Below, piece by piece: positions 1-6,279 of a stretch of 6,279 nucleotides of DNA (positions within the stretch are counted from its first letter, which is position 1; every line of letters starts with the position of its first letter). Made by a program: the position numbers and the translations under genes. Origin of the DNA: Bacteroidia bacterium (GTDB taxonomy: Bacteria; Bacteroidota; Bacteroidia; Bacteroidales; GCA-2748055); assembly GCA_004525825.1 (NCBI GenBank), contig SPBY01000187.1, positions 1 through 6,279 of the forward strand. Reading direction: 5' to 3'. The notes beneath the pieces are model-generated. The model saw only the letters and a program-made list of their open reading frames with translations. It was not told the origin of the DNA and did no database searches.

Positions 1-510
1 AATGCCAGTATGTATAGATTTACGGGTAACGACTCATATTACTATAAATCCAAAATGCAAGCTAATTCCTACCAGATTGAGAATGCCTTTTCAAGAGCAT
101 ATCGTAATTCTGCTCTCTTACTGGGTTCAGTTAACATAGCAGCATCTGCAGTGTCAAAAATGACGGAGCAGGAGAGGAACAGGTTAACGAAATTGTATAA
201 TAGCCGATCAGATTTGGCAACCCTGTATGAGAGCCAGGAAAGTATGGATTATATTATCAGGAAGTCTGAATTGATAGAGGGGATCCATAGATCAAGTAAA
301 ACCGTTGTAGTACACCTTCCATCAGGAAAGGTGATACATGAGATCAATGATAACAGGTCTATGGATGACATAATAATAGACCCTCAAAAGAATATGATTT
401 ATTATCATTATAAGAGAATAGTTCCTGAGTTACTTGAGTTTAGCAGGAATAACGACAAAGGAACTGCTGCTCATGCTTATTATTTAATTGCACAGCCCCT
501 TTTTCAATAG
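1..510 (+). CDS. Hypothetical protein, 3' part of a gene cut by the left edge
   Basis: The reading frame is open from base 1 (N-A-S before the first Met at base 10) to TAG at 508-510, so the true start is probably outside the window; at least 169 residues are visible. I do not recognise the family. No signal peptide, clear membrane helix or catalytic motif is visible. A helical, charged middle part (around MTEQERNRLTKLYNSRSDLA) is followed by a short beta-like stretch (SSKTVVVHLPSGKVIHEIND) and a C-terminal helix ending in AAHAYYLIAQPLFQ. The coding strand is AT-rich: four 60-base lines counted by hand (1-120, 241-300, 361-420) give about 32% GC, against about 44% in two lines of the next gene. 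This may indicate a different origin, or simply a poorly expressed accessory gene. It shares orientation with the lipoprotein gene, but a 202-base gap containing a promoter separates them, so a shared operon is unlikely. That it is a real gene is likely; its function is unknown. Confidence 0.65.
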   Translation, partial: NASMYRFTGNDSYYYKSKMQANSYQIENAFSRAYRNSALLLGSVNIAASAVSKMTEQERNRLTKLYNSRSDLATLYESQESMDYIIRKSELIEGIHRSSKTVVVHLPSGKVIHEINDNRSMDDIIIDPQKNMIYYHYKRIVPELLEFSRNNDKGTAAHAYYLIAQPLFQ

Positions 511-529
511 ACAAAACAATTATTTTCAG

Positions 530-646
530 TATAATTACTTTTGCTACAAGAGCATTGCTCCCGTCTTGATACTGGAAAAGCCAGTGCCCCGGCTTTTTGA
601 GTTCGAGGTCAACATTTCGGTTTTTGATGGTAAGTGTGTCCGGCTT
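530..646 (-). pseudogene. Possible protein-coding remnant (minus strand), no start codon
   Basis: Read on the minus strand from 646 down to 530, just after an in-frame TAA (647-649), 39 codons give a peptide with the look of a folded secreted domain, including KPGHWLFQYQDGSNALVAK. There is no ATG and no start context. The frame continues into the 3' end of the neighbouring gene without a natural stop until 440-442, so it cannot be an intact gene. It may be the last trace of a degraded gene, or chance. The plus strand is also open here in the codon-aligned frame, which weakens the case. I do not assign a family. Confidence 0.25.
576..598 (+). terminator. Possible weak intrinsic terminator after the hypothetical gene
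   Basis: AAAAGCC (576-582) can pair with GGCTTTT (591-597) around an 8-base loop, and the right arm runs into five T residues (594-598). It lies 65 bases beyond the stop codon at 510. The stem has only three G-C pairs and four A-T pairs, and CTGG/CCAG (572-575 with 581-584) is a competing fold, so the call is tentative. Confidence 0.3.
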
Positions 647-683
647 TTACACTTTGGGAAAGGATCGGAAAATAATTATTTCA

Positions 684-691
684 TAAATTTG
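684..691 (+). promoter_or_regulatory. Bacteroidota-type -7 element for the lipoprotein thioredoxin gene
   Basis: TAAATTTG matches the Bacteroidota -7 consensus TAnnTTTG exactly. It would put transcription start near 696-698, about 15 bases before the ATG at 713. A TTTG occurs at 653-656, but the 27-base gap is longer than the usual roughly 19-21, so the -33 element is poor or absent. The position supports the 713 start over the in-frame ATG at 488. Confidence 0.5.
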
Positions 692-712
692 TCAAAACTT
701 AAATCTTGTCTA

Positions 713-1807
713 ATGAAAAATCTAATTCATCTTGCCATTCTTACCGTTCTGATGGCATCCTGTGCTTCCGAGCCTGAATACGATCTAAAAGGCACACTTT
801 CAGGGGTGGAGGATGGAACCATCTTTCTTCAGAAGAGGATCTCCAGGAAAATGGAGAAAATAGATTCAGCTGCAATCGTCAATGGGGTATTCGAATTTGT
901 GAAAGGGGCAGTAGACTATCCCGATGTTTACTACCTGAGTGTTGACGGGAAAACAGGAGACAAAATGTTCTTTCTTGAAAACTCTGAGATCAATGTTACA
1001 GGAAATGCCGATTCACTATTCAACGCAACCGTGGAAGGGAGTGTAACCAATGATGAATACGACGCATATATAAATATGCTCGAACAATTTTGGAATTCTG
1101 AGCTATACCAGGCATATATTACTGCCAGCGACGAAGGAAGGGAGGAGGATGCCGAAGCTCTTTCAAAGGAGCTTGAGAATCTTGATTCTGAGGCGGAAAA
1201 GGCGGCGATGGAATGGGTGGAGAATAACCCAGCTTCATATGCAACCCCAACAGTTCTCAGGATGCTTATGTCTGAGATGGACCCTGATGAGCTGAATATT
1301 CATTTAGGCAAGCTCGATGCAAAATTGCTTGAAACCGAGGTGATCAAATCAATGCAGGAAAGGATAATAATTCTTGATAATGTGGCTATTGGCAAGGTGG
1401 CTCCTGATTTTACCATGAATGATACAGAGGGTAATCAGGTCAATCTTTCAGATGTGGTTGGATCAAAATTGCTGCTCATAGACTTCTGGGCTGCATGGTG
1501 CGGACCCTGCAGAACTGAGAACCCGAACATTGTCAAGGTTTACCAGGATTTCCATGACAAAGGTTTCGATATCCTTGGTGTATCTCTTGATTCGAGCAAG
1601 GAGGACTGGATGGAGGCCATAAGTACTGACAACCTCACCTGGAACCATGTATCTGACCTTAAATACTGGGATAGTGAAGCTGTCAATATGTATGCAATAA
1701 ATTCAATACCTGCAAACTTCCTTCTCAATGCTGAAGGCGTTATAGTGGCCAAACATCTTCGCGGTGACAAACTCAGAGCAAAGGTTTCTGAGCTGCTAGG
1801 TGAATAG
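713..1807 (+). CDS. Lipoprotein thiol-disulfide oxidoreductase (DUF4369 + TlpA-like thioredoxin)
   Basis: This is a 364-residue protein, probably a periplasm-facing lipoprotein that reduces or isomerises disulfides in envelope proteins. The N-terminus MKNLIHLAILTVLMASC is a lipoprotein signal with the lipidated Cys at residue 17. Residues about 22-115 resemble the beta-rich DUF4369 domain (LKGTLSGVEDGTIFLQKR). A charged helical linker (about 115-220) follows, then a TlpA/AhpC-type thioredoxin fold (about 226-360) with active site WCGPC (Cys263 and Cys266) after LLIDFWAAW and the cis-proline loop SIPANFLL (Pro333). All key thioredoxin residues are intact. The order matches the common Bacteroidota family of such lipoproteins. 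The frame is open upstream to an ATG at 488, but I chose 713 because it begins a proper lipoprotein signal and follows a -7 element; the upstream extension would bury that signal. It appears to be transcribed alone and converges on the propeller gene. The exact redox partner cannot be told. Confidence 0.93.
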   Translation: MKNLIHLAILTVLMASCASEPEYDLKGTLSGVEDGTIFLQKRISRKMEKIDSAAIVNGVFEFVKGAVDYPDVYYLSVDGKTGDKMFFLENSEINVTGNADSLFNATVEGSVTNDEYDAYINMLEQFWNSELYQAYITASDEGREEDAEALSKELENLDSEAEKAAMEWVENNPASYATPTVLRMLMSEMDPDELNIHLGKLDAKLLETEVIKSMQERIIILDNVAIGKVAPDFTMNDTEGNQVNLSDVVGSKLLLIDFWAAWCGPCRTENPNIVKVYQDFHDKGFDILGVSLDSSKEDWMEAISTDNLTWNHVSDLKYWDSEAVNMYAINSIPANFLLNAEGVIVAKHLRGDKLRAKVSELLGE

Positions 1808-1874
1808 ACATTAAGTGCAAAAAAGAGGGAGGCAATTATATAGTTTTTTCATTGCAGTTTGTATTTTGGAAAGG
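1808..1874. other. Convergent intergenic gap with possible termination elements
   Basis: These 67 bases separate the stops of two convergent genes. An A6 run (1819-1824) and a T6 run (1844-1849) flank the centre. GCAAT (1832-1836) can pair with ATTGC (1851-1855). Read on the minus strand this small hairpin is followed by CTCCCTCTTTTTT, which could serve as a weak terminator for the propeller gene. The stem is only five pairs with a 14-base loop. A second short hairpin, GGAAA/TTTCC (1868-1872 with 1880-1884), overlaps the propeller gene's last codons and has no T-tract on either side. Confidence 0.25.
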
Positions 1875-4007
1875 TTACTTTTCCGGTATAAGGTTCCTTA
1901 TAAGATTAGCTTCTGATTTCCAAGATCTGGTGTCAAATGCGATCGTTTTTCCATCAGGTGACCAGTCGTGAGATGCAAAGATCCTGGCTCCTTTCGGCAA
2001 ATACTGGCTTATATTTAGACTGGTACATGTGCGATCCGCCAGGGATATAATGTATAATTCATTAGCCTCAGATCCTCCTTTTGGCACTCCTTTGACTAAA
2101 AGATAATTTCCATCCGGCGACCAGGTCGGAGCGTTAAATGCTTTTAGCTCATCAAATTGCATCTGGTCAAATTTCCCGCTATTGATATCTACCGTGGTGA
2201 TAAATTTACCTTTATTTAATGCCAGACTCTTATGATCTGGAGATATTTTCAGGCTAAACCAGCTATAAATCAGGGAATCGTCTGGCTGATTAACAAAGAT
2301 AAAACGCTCCTTCCCCGTCTCCATGTCATGCCTGACAATACCAGTCTCTTGCGCGGTGTCTCCAACTTTTACAAAGAAGAATGCTTTCCCATCGCCTTCC
2401 CATACCAAATTTACCAGACCTCCCTTGTAATCACCGGTGGGAACCTGCCGTGTATTCGATTCGCCTGTCTCCGGATCGAGAAGACTAAAATAGATATTAT
2501 TTTCTTTATCTGAATAAACAAATCCTATCCCGGAGCCATCAGGTAGCCATTGATAGGCACCAGCAACCGGACGAACCTTATAGTCATATTTGCAGCTCCT
2601 GGACTCACCTCCGTTTGTTGGTTTGACCAGGATATTCAGTGACTGGCTTCCTCCAAGAGTTGATCTGTAAGAGAGGTATTTTCCATCCGGTGACCATTGC
2701 GGGAAGAAAGACTTGCCATAATCCTGTGATTCCATTATTTCAGGCTTTCCCACGACTTTTTTGGTCTGTGGATCAAATTTCAGTAAATAGATTTCATTAA
2801 TAATTGCCATGGTTCTGGAGCAGAGCCCATCTTTTGTCCATGAGGCCAAATCTGTATCCTGCATTCCTTCCAGGATCATGAAAGGCAATCCGTTGGGCTC
2901 GCCATCACGGATTGCAACACCCCAGAGCGCCCAGCTTCCATGGCGGTTGCTCATGAAAACTATATTACGGCCATCGGGTGACCATCGCGGTTCACGATCA
3001 TCAGCCGGATGCTGTATCAGGATTCTCTTGGTACCGTCAGTGGGAGAAATGGTGTAAATGTCCCGCTGCCCATTATTCGGACCTTCAGAATCAGAAAAGA
3101 CAATAAGCTGTCCATCCGGTGAGACATCCGCCATAAGGGACGCTTCATCGGTAAAAATATCTGAATTTGAGAATGTCCTTTGCAGCATGCAAAGGTCACG
3201 GCTGCTTCCGTCTTTCGTGGAGATCGACACTAACTTATGCAAGCCATCCTGATTCCCACTGGCAGCTATCACGGCGCTTTTATCCGGAAGCCAGTCACAG
3301 GGAGCGACACCGCCTTTATCAGTATTCTTGTAAAGAACATGTGTTTTCCCCTCCAGCGTTGTTATGCTAAGGGTTACTGACTCATTTTCCTGATCATCAA
3401 ACTTTCCGGCATGGTAAACAATCTCTTTGTTATCTGGCGACCATACCGGTGAATAAGTATAAATGGATTTAGCTTCATAGTCATAGCTGGTTAATAATGT
3501 CTTTTCACCGCTAACCAGGTCATAGATAGCTAAATTCTGTCCAATATCAAAGTCAATATAAGCAAGCTTGGTTCCGTCAGGTGAAAGGGTCTGGCATTCC
3601 AGGTAAAGGTCTGGTGGATAAAGCCTGGTCATGATCAGGCCTGCAGGTTCTCCACTACCCAATTCTGCCAGGCGACTACGGGCCTGGTTAACCAGACTGA
3701 CCTGATCAGGATATTGGCTGATGATCTGCTGATAAGCTTCGGAGGCTTTCTGACTGCCCTGTCTTTCGTAACAGATACCCAGTCGCATGAGAGCTTTGGC
3801 AGCAATAACCCTCTCATTCGGATACTCTTTCACCAGGCGATTAAAAAGAATTATTGCTTCTTCAAAATTTCCGGCAGCTTCCTGTTGATAGACACCTGCC
3901 TCAAACAGTTTTTCAGCTTCGCTGATCTGCGCAGTGAGGGGTTTTGATAATAGAAAAATACCGCATACCAGGCAAAGAACAAAATAAATGGTTTTTTGTG
4001 TTTTCAT
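1875..4007 (-). CDS. Secreted TPR and PD40 (TolB-like) beta-propeller protein, 12 blade motifs
   Basis: This is a 710-residue exported protein. Residues 1-26 are a Sec signal peptide (MKTQKT, a hydrophobic core, then LTA before Gln27). Two TPR-like hairpins follow (about 30-63 and 67-101, with FEEAIILFNRLVKEYP and KASEAYQQIISQYP), suggesting protein binding. From about 138 to the end there are twelve blade motifs of the PD40/TolB type (W-S-P-D-G followed by a strand), centred near residues 142, 190, 240, 296, 343, 391, 439, 488, 537, 589, 630 and 683, spaced about 42-55 residues. Several are degenerate (WLPDK, WTKDG, WEGDG). No peptidase triad or other catalytic domain follows the propeller, unlike the DPP4/prolyl-oligopeptidase relatives, so a binding or scaffold role is more likely. 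At 710 residues it is much longer than TolB, so tolB is not assigned. It lies 104 bases after the response-regulator gene, behind its own promoter and repeat array. The ATG at 4005-4007 starts a complete signal peptide. The role is otherwise unknown. Confidence 0.9.
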   Translation of the reverse strand: MKTQKTIYFVLCLVCGIFLLSKPLTAQISEAEKLFEAGVYQQEAAGNFEEAIILFNRLVKEYPNERVIAAKALMRLGICYERQGSQKASEAYQQIISQYPDQVSLVNQARSRLAELGSGEPAGLIMTRLYPPDLYLECQTLSPDGTKLAYIDFDIGQNLAIYDLVSGEKTLLTSYDYEAKSIYTYSPVWSPDNKEIVYHAGKFDDQENESVTLSITTLEGKTHVLYKNTDKGGVAPCDWLPDKSAVIAASGNQDGLHKLVSISTKDGSSRDLCMLQRTFSNSDIFTDEASLMADVSPDGQLIVFSDSEGPNNGQRDIYTISPTDGTKRILIQHPADDREPRWSPDGRNIVFMSNRHGSWALWGVAIRDGEPNGLPFMILEGMQDTDLASWTKDGLCSRTMAIINEIYLLKFDPQTKKVVGKPEIMESQDYGKSFFPQWSPDGKYLSYRSTLGGSQSLNILVKPTNGGESRSCKYDYKVRPVAGAYQWLPDGSGIGFVYSDKENNIYFSLLDPETGESNTRQVPTGDYKGGLVNLVWEGDGKAFFFVKVGDTAQETGIVRHDMETGKERFIFVNQPDDSLIYSWFSLKISPDHKSLALNKGKFITTVDINSGKFDQMQFDELKAFNAPTWSPDGNYLLVKGVPKGGSEANELYIISLADRTCTSLNISQYLPKGARIFASHDWSPDGKTIAFDTRSWKSEANLIRNLIPEK

Positions 4008-4029
4008 AGCTGTAGATTTTTAACTATTT

Positions 4030-4037
4030 CAAAGTTA
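4030..4037 (-). promoter_or_regulatory. Bacteroidota-type -7 element for the propeller gene
   Basis: On the minus strand the bases read TAACTTTG, an exact TAnnTTTG. Transcription would start near 4023-4026, giving a leader of about 16-20 bases before the ATG at 4007. No TTTG is present at the usual distance upstream; the tandem repeats at 4057-4097 begin there instead. A promoter without its -33 element often depends on an activator. Confidence 0.55.
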
Positions 4038-4056
4038 GGCTGCGGCAGTGTAAAAG

Positions 4057-4097
4057 ATGTCAGGAAAATGTCAGGATATGTAAGGAAGTTGACAGGG
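4057..4097 (-). promoter_or_regulatory. Tandem direct-repeat operator, probable response-regulator binding site
   Basis: On the plus strand ATGTCAGGA occurs exactly at 4057-4065 and 4068-4076, with ATGTAAGGA at 4078-4086 (8 of 9) and TTGACAGGG at 4089-4097 (6 of 9). Start-to-start spacing is 11, 10 and 11 bases, about one helical turn. On the minus strand the unit is TCCTGACAT. Direct repeats with 11-base spacing are the known target form of PhoB/OmpR-family regulators, and the unit resembles the TGTCA core of the PhoB box. The array covers roughly -33 to -73 relative to the expected transcription start of the propeller gene and ends 14 bases from the regulator's stop codon. Binding by the adjacent regulator is inferred. 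Confidence 0.5.
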
Positions 4098-4111
4098 TTA
4101 TTCTACAAGGT

Positions 4112-4795
4112 CTAACCGATGAATTTATATCCAAGCCCATGTATTGTGATTATGTACTTCGGTTTCCCGGGATTGGGTTCAAGTTTGTGGCGCAGATTCA
4201 CTATATGCGTATCAACAGCACGGGATTCCGGCAGGGATTCATATCCCCAGACCACATTCAATATCTGGTCACGTGATACTACTTCGTCCTTTCGTTCTAC
4301 TAGCAGCCTGAGAATTGTAAGCTCCGTTGATGTCAGAGGAATTGCTTTCCCGCCACGGGTTACGGTTGAACCCGGAAAATCCACCACCACATCCCCGAAT
4401 GAGCACCGCGAGGGTGAAGAGGATGCCAAATTAGACGACCGCCTGAGATGAGCCTTAACACGTGCCATAAGTTCCCTTGTACTGAATGGTTTTACGATAT
4501 AATCGTCAGCACCCAGTTCAAGTCCCACCACCCTGTCAACCTCCTCAGAGCGGGCGGTGAGAATTAGAACAGGTGAACGGAATCCAGAGGCCCGTAACCT
4601 GGTACATACTTCAAACCCATCCAGGCCAGGTAACATAACATCAAGAATTACCAGGTCAGGGTTTTCGTTTTCAGCCAGGTTAAGCCCGGATACTCCATCA
4701 GCAGATGTAATTACAGAATAACCATGGTATTCTAAAGCATCCTGCAGGGCCTGTCTCAGTGCCTGCTCGTCCTCAATCAGAAGAATCTTTGCCAT
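4112..4795 (-). CDS. OmpR/PhoB-family DNA-binding response regulator
   Basis: This is a 227-residue two-component regulator, full length for the family. The receiver domain (about 2-118) has the acidic pair Glu8-Asp9, phosphoacceptor Asp52 (LDVMLPGLDG), Thr80 (LILTAR) and Lys102 (IVKPF). After a serine-rich linker (about 119-130), a winged-helix DNA-binding domain (about 131-227) shows LTSTELTILRLL, VVSRDQILNVVWG and the recognition-helix region AVDTHIVNLRHKL, ending in IHGLGYKFIG. All phosphorylation residues are intact, so it should be active. Its start lies 10 bases after the histidine-kinase stop, so the two are surely co-transcribed and form a cognate pair. No purine-rich ribosome site precedes the ATG, only an AT-rich leader, which is normal for this phylum. 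Like PhoB/OmpR relatives it should bind tandem direct repeats, and such an array lies just past its own stop codon in front of the propeller gene. The particular signal or regulon cannot be named. Confidence 0.96.
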   Translation of the reverse strand: MAKILLIEDEQALRQALQDALEYHGYSVITSADGVSGLNLAENENPDLVILDVMLPGLDGFEVCTRLRASGFRSPVLILTARSEEVDRVVGLELGADDYIVKPFSTRELMARVKAHLRRSSNLASSSPSRCSFGDVVVDFPGSTVTRGGKAIPLTSTELTILRLLVERKDEVVSRDQILNVVWGYESLPESRAVDTHIVNLRHKLEPNPGKPKYIITIHGLGYKFIG

Positions 4796-4805
4796 TTTAT
4801 TTATG

Positions 4806-6279
4806 TTATACAGGTATTCGTATCGTAAATATACTTCCTATATTCTGTTCACTCTCAACCAGAATAATACCCCTGTGTGATTCAACGATCTCTTTAACCA
4901 GTGTTAACCCGATTCCGCTTCCTGTAATATTCCACACTGAACCTGACTCCGAACGGTAGAATTTATCAAATATCCTTGAACGATCCTTTTTATCAATTCC
5001 CATCCCCTTGTCAGAAATGGCAATACTAAGATGATCTTTTTCCACCTTTGCATACAGTCTGATTACCTTTTCTCCCGGTGAGTACTTTAAAGCGTTATCA
5101 AGGAGGTTCAAAAGAGCCTGCTCCATGGCTGTTTTATCAATAGGAACAGGTGGTATATTATCATCAACATCAGCAGTTAACTCCATCTTCTGTCCCTCAT
5201 TCATTATCCTGAATCTCTCAATCGTTTTTTCAATTACTTCCTGTATTGAGCTCATTTCAACATTAATTCTCTTAATTCCGGATTCAATTCTGGAAAAATC
5301 GAGTGTGTTTTCCACCAGATGTCCCAGTTTCTCACCCTCACTGGCAATAAGGCGAAAATAATCCTGCTGCTTCTCTGCTGAAGTGATCCAGCCCTCGTTG
5401 ACATTTTCAGCAAGGCTGCAGATCGTAGCAATAGGAGTCTTGATTTCGTGGGTGACATTTGAAATAAATTCAGCTTTCATTCTGGATAGTTCCTGCTCCC
5501 TGGAAATATCATGGAACATAAAGGTCACCCCCAGTGCAATCACCAGCAGGATTGTAAGAATCAGCGCATAATAGAGCGCGACGCCCCTCGAGGTAAAATT
5601 TTTAATCGACATGCCCTGTGTTCCCACAATACCCAGCTTACAACCTTCCATGGTCCCTGCCAGAAGATGCAGAGGTTCCTCTGCAATAAATGTTCCGGCA
5701 GGTTCATCCATCTGCAGGGAAGTACTACTTACAGGAAGAAAGGTTACCTGAAGATTCTCTCCAATGTCAAATTCTCCGGCAGATTCCCTGGCCAGTGCAA
5801 GAAGGTGACTGTAGCTGAGAATGGCCCCGATGATCATTGTTTTATCAGGCGGGGAACCTGAATCCCTGAAGGCGACATAGATTGAACTATCGGCATAATG
5901 ATCGATCAAAGTGTAGCGTAAAATGTCCGGATCAGGTTTTGTGTGCAGGGCGATTTCAATGGAAGGGATAACATTTGCATAAAGAAAATCACTACGAGCG
6001 GGTTCCTTCAAAATTAATTTTTCTCTCTGGAGAAGACTGTCGAGCAGTTCCGGAGCAGCTGACCCTGCCTGCTGCAGATACCTGGCAAGTTCCTCATGTA
6101 CAATATTTAAATAGTACATAAACTGTTGCCTGTCAAACATGTAGAACTCGGAGATCATTTTTTCGTATAGATGCACAACCACATTGAAGGCTTCCGCTGG
6201 TTGTTTCATCTTATCAAATATCTGAGTCATCTGAAGTGTAGCAATAAATTGATACGGCACTCCTTCCCCATAAAACCGG
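4806..6279 (-). CDS. Membrane sensor histidine kinase, 5' end beyond the window
   Basis: The frame is open to the right edge (R-F-Y-G-E-G precede a GTG at 6258-6260), so the true start and the first membrane helix probably lie outside; residues here are numbered from that GTG. Residues about 1-65 form TPR-like helical hairpins, then about 66-225 is a mixed alpha/beta extracytoplasmic sensor region of unrecognised family. One membrane helix is visible at about 229-249 (LYYALILTILLVIALGVTF). The cytoplasmic part is a standard kinase: HisKA with phosphoacceptor His271 (SNVTHEIKTPIATI), then HATPase_c with N box NLLDNALKYSP (385-395), G1 DKGMGI (417-422), F box RIFDKFYR (429-436) and G2 GSGIGL (447-452). 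No HAMP or cytoplasmic PAS domain separates the helix from HisKA; only about 20 residues do. It should phosphorylate the response regulator encoded 10 bases downstream. The ligand is unknown. The operon promoter is outside the window. Confidence 0.94.
   Translation of the reverse strand, partial: RFYGEGVPYQFIATLQMTQIFDKMKQPAEAFNVVVHLYEKMISEFYMFDRQQFMYYLNIVHEELARYLQQAGSAAPELLDSLLQREKLILKEPARSDFLYANVIPSIEIALHTKPDPDILRYTLIDHYADSSIYVAFRDSGSPPDKTMIIGAILSYSHLLALARESAGEFDIGENLQVTFLPVSSTSLQMDEPAGTFIAEEPLHLLAGTMEGCKLGIVGTQGMSIKNFTSRGVALYYALILTILLVIALGVTFMFHDISREQELSRMKAEFISNVTHEIKTPIATICSLAENVNEGWITSAEKQQDYFRLIASEGEKLGHLVENTLDFSRIESGIKRINVEMSSIQEVIEKTIERFRIMNEGQKMELTADVDDNIPPVPIDKTAMEQALLNLLDNALKYSPGEKVIRLYAKVEKDHLSIAISDKGMGIDKKDRSRIFDKFYRSESGSVWNITGSGIGLTLVKEIVESHRGIILVESEQNIGSIFTIRIPV

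Noticed and set aside
536..543. A second exact TAnnTTTG (TACTTTTG) on the plus strand.
   Set aside because: No TTTG lies at the expected distance upstream and it sits 170 bases from the next start codon, while a better-placed element exists at 684-691. Such matches arise by chance in AT-rich sequence.
488..712. An in-frame ATG at 488 that would extend the lipoprotein thioredoxin by 75 residues and overlap the previous gene.
   Set aside because: The extension would bury a complete lipoprotein signal peptide, shows no domain, and the -7 element at 684-691 lies inside it. The start at 713 fits better.
1935..3620. Many near-copies of a short sequence like CCATCCGGTGACCA through the propeller gene, suggestive of a nucleotide repeat array.
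   Set aside because: They are the antisense of the W-S-P-D-G blade motif, sit in one reading frame about 150 bases apart and vary at codon third positions. They are protein repeats, not a CRISPR or DNA repeat array.
1875..4007. Assigning the propeller gene as tolB of a Tol-Pal system.
   Set aside because: The protein is far longer than TolB, has twelve rather than about six blade motifs and an N-terminal TPR pair instead of the TolB N-domain, and no tolQ, tolR, tolA or pal gene is nearby.
4119..4451. A 110-codon plus-strand frame opposite the response regulator, and similar frames opposite the propeller and kinase genes (for example 2232-2513 and 5511-5861).
   Set aside because: They lie wholly inside well-supported genes on the other strand, have no signal peptide, domain or promoter, and read as antisense shadows.

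Overview
The window looks like a chromosomal segment from a member of the Bacteroidota. This rests on three sequence signs. A DUF4369-type lipoprotein is fused to a TlpA-like thioredoxin. Two perfect TAnnTTTG (Bacteroidota-type -7) elements sit 15-25 bases upstream of chosen start codons. AT-rich leaders replace purine-rich Shine-Dalgarno sequences. The genus cannot be named from the sequence.

Layout, left to right. Bases 1-510 (+) hold the 3' end of an unrecognised, AT-rich gene. Bases 511-712 are intergenic, with a possible weak terminator, a promoter for the next gene and, on the minus strand, a short stretch that reads like the remnant of a lost protein. Bases 713-1807 (+) encode a lipoprotein thiol-disulfide oxidoreductase. 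A 67-base convergent gap follows. The other three genes all lie on the minus strand and are read from right to left: a membrane histidine kinase (cut by the right window edge, stop at 4806), an OmpR/PhoB-type response regulator (4112-4795, starting 10 bases after the kinase stop) and a secreted TPR plus PD40 (TolB-like) beta-propeller protein (1875-4007).

How they may work together. The kinase and regulator form a tightly spaced two-component pair. The 104 bases between the regulator and the propeller gene hold a promoter whose -7 element is perfect but whose -33 TTTG is missing. Immediately upstream lie four direct repeats of TCCTGACAT (two exact, two degenerate) spaced 11, 10 and 11 bases apart. 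That is the architecture expected for a PhoB/OmpR-family activator. The simplest reading is that the regulator switches on the adjacent propeller gene, so an envelope signal seen by the kinase would control a large periplasmic protein. This is inference, and it is the most testable point in the window.

The propeller protein has 12 recognisable blade motifs, enough for two six-bladed propellers, behind an N-terminal TPR pair. No mobile element, CRISPR array, tRNA or rRNA was seen.
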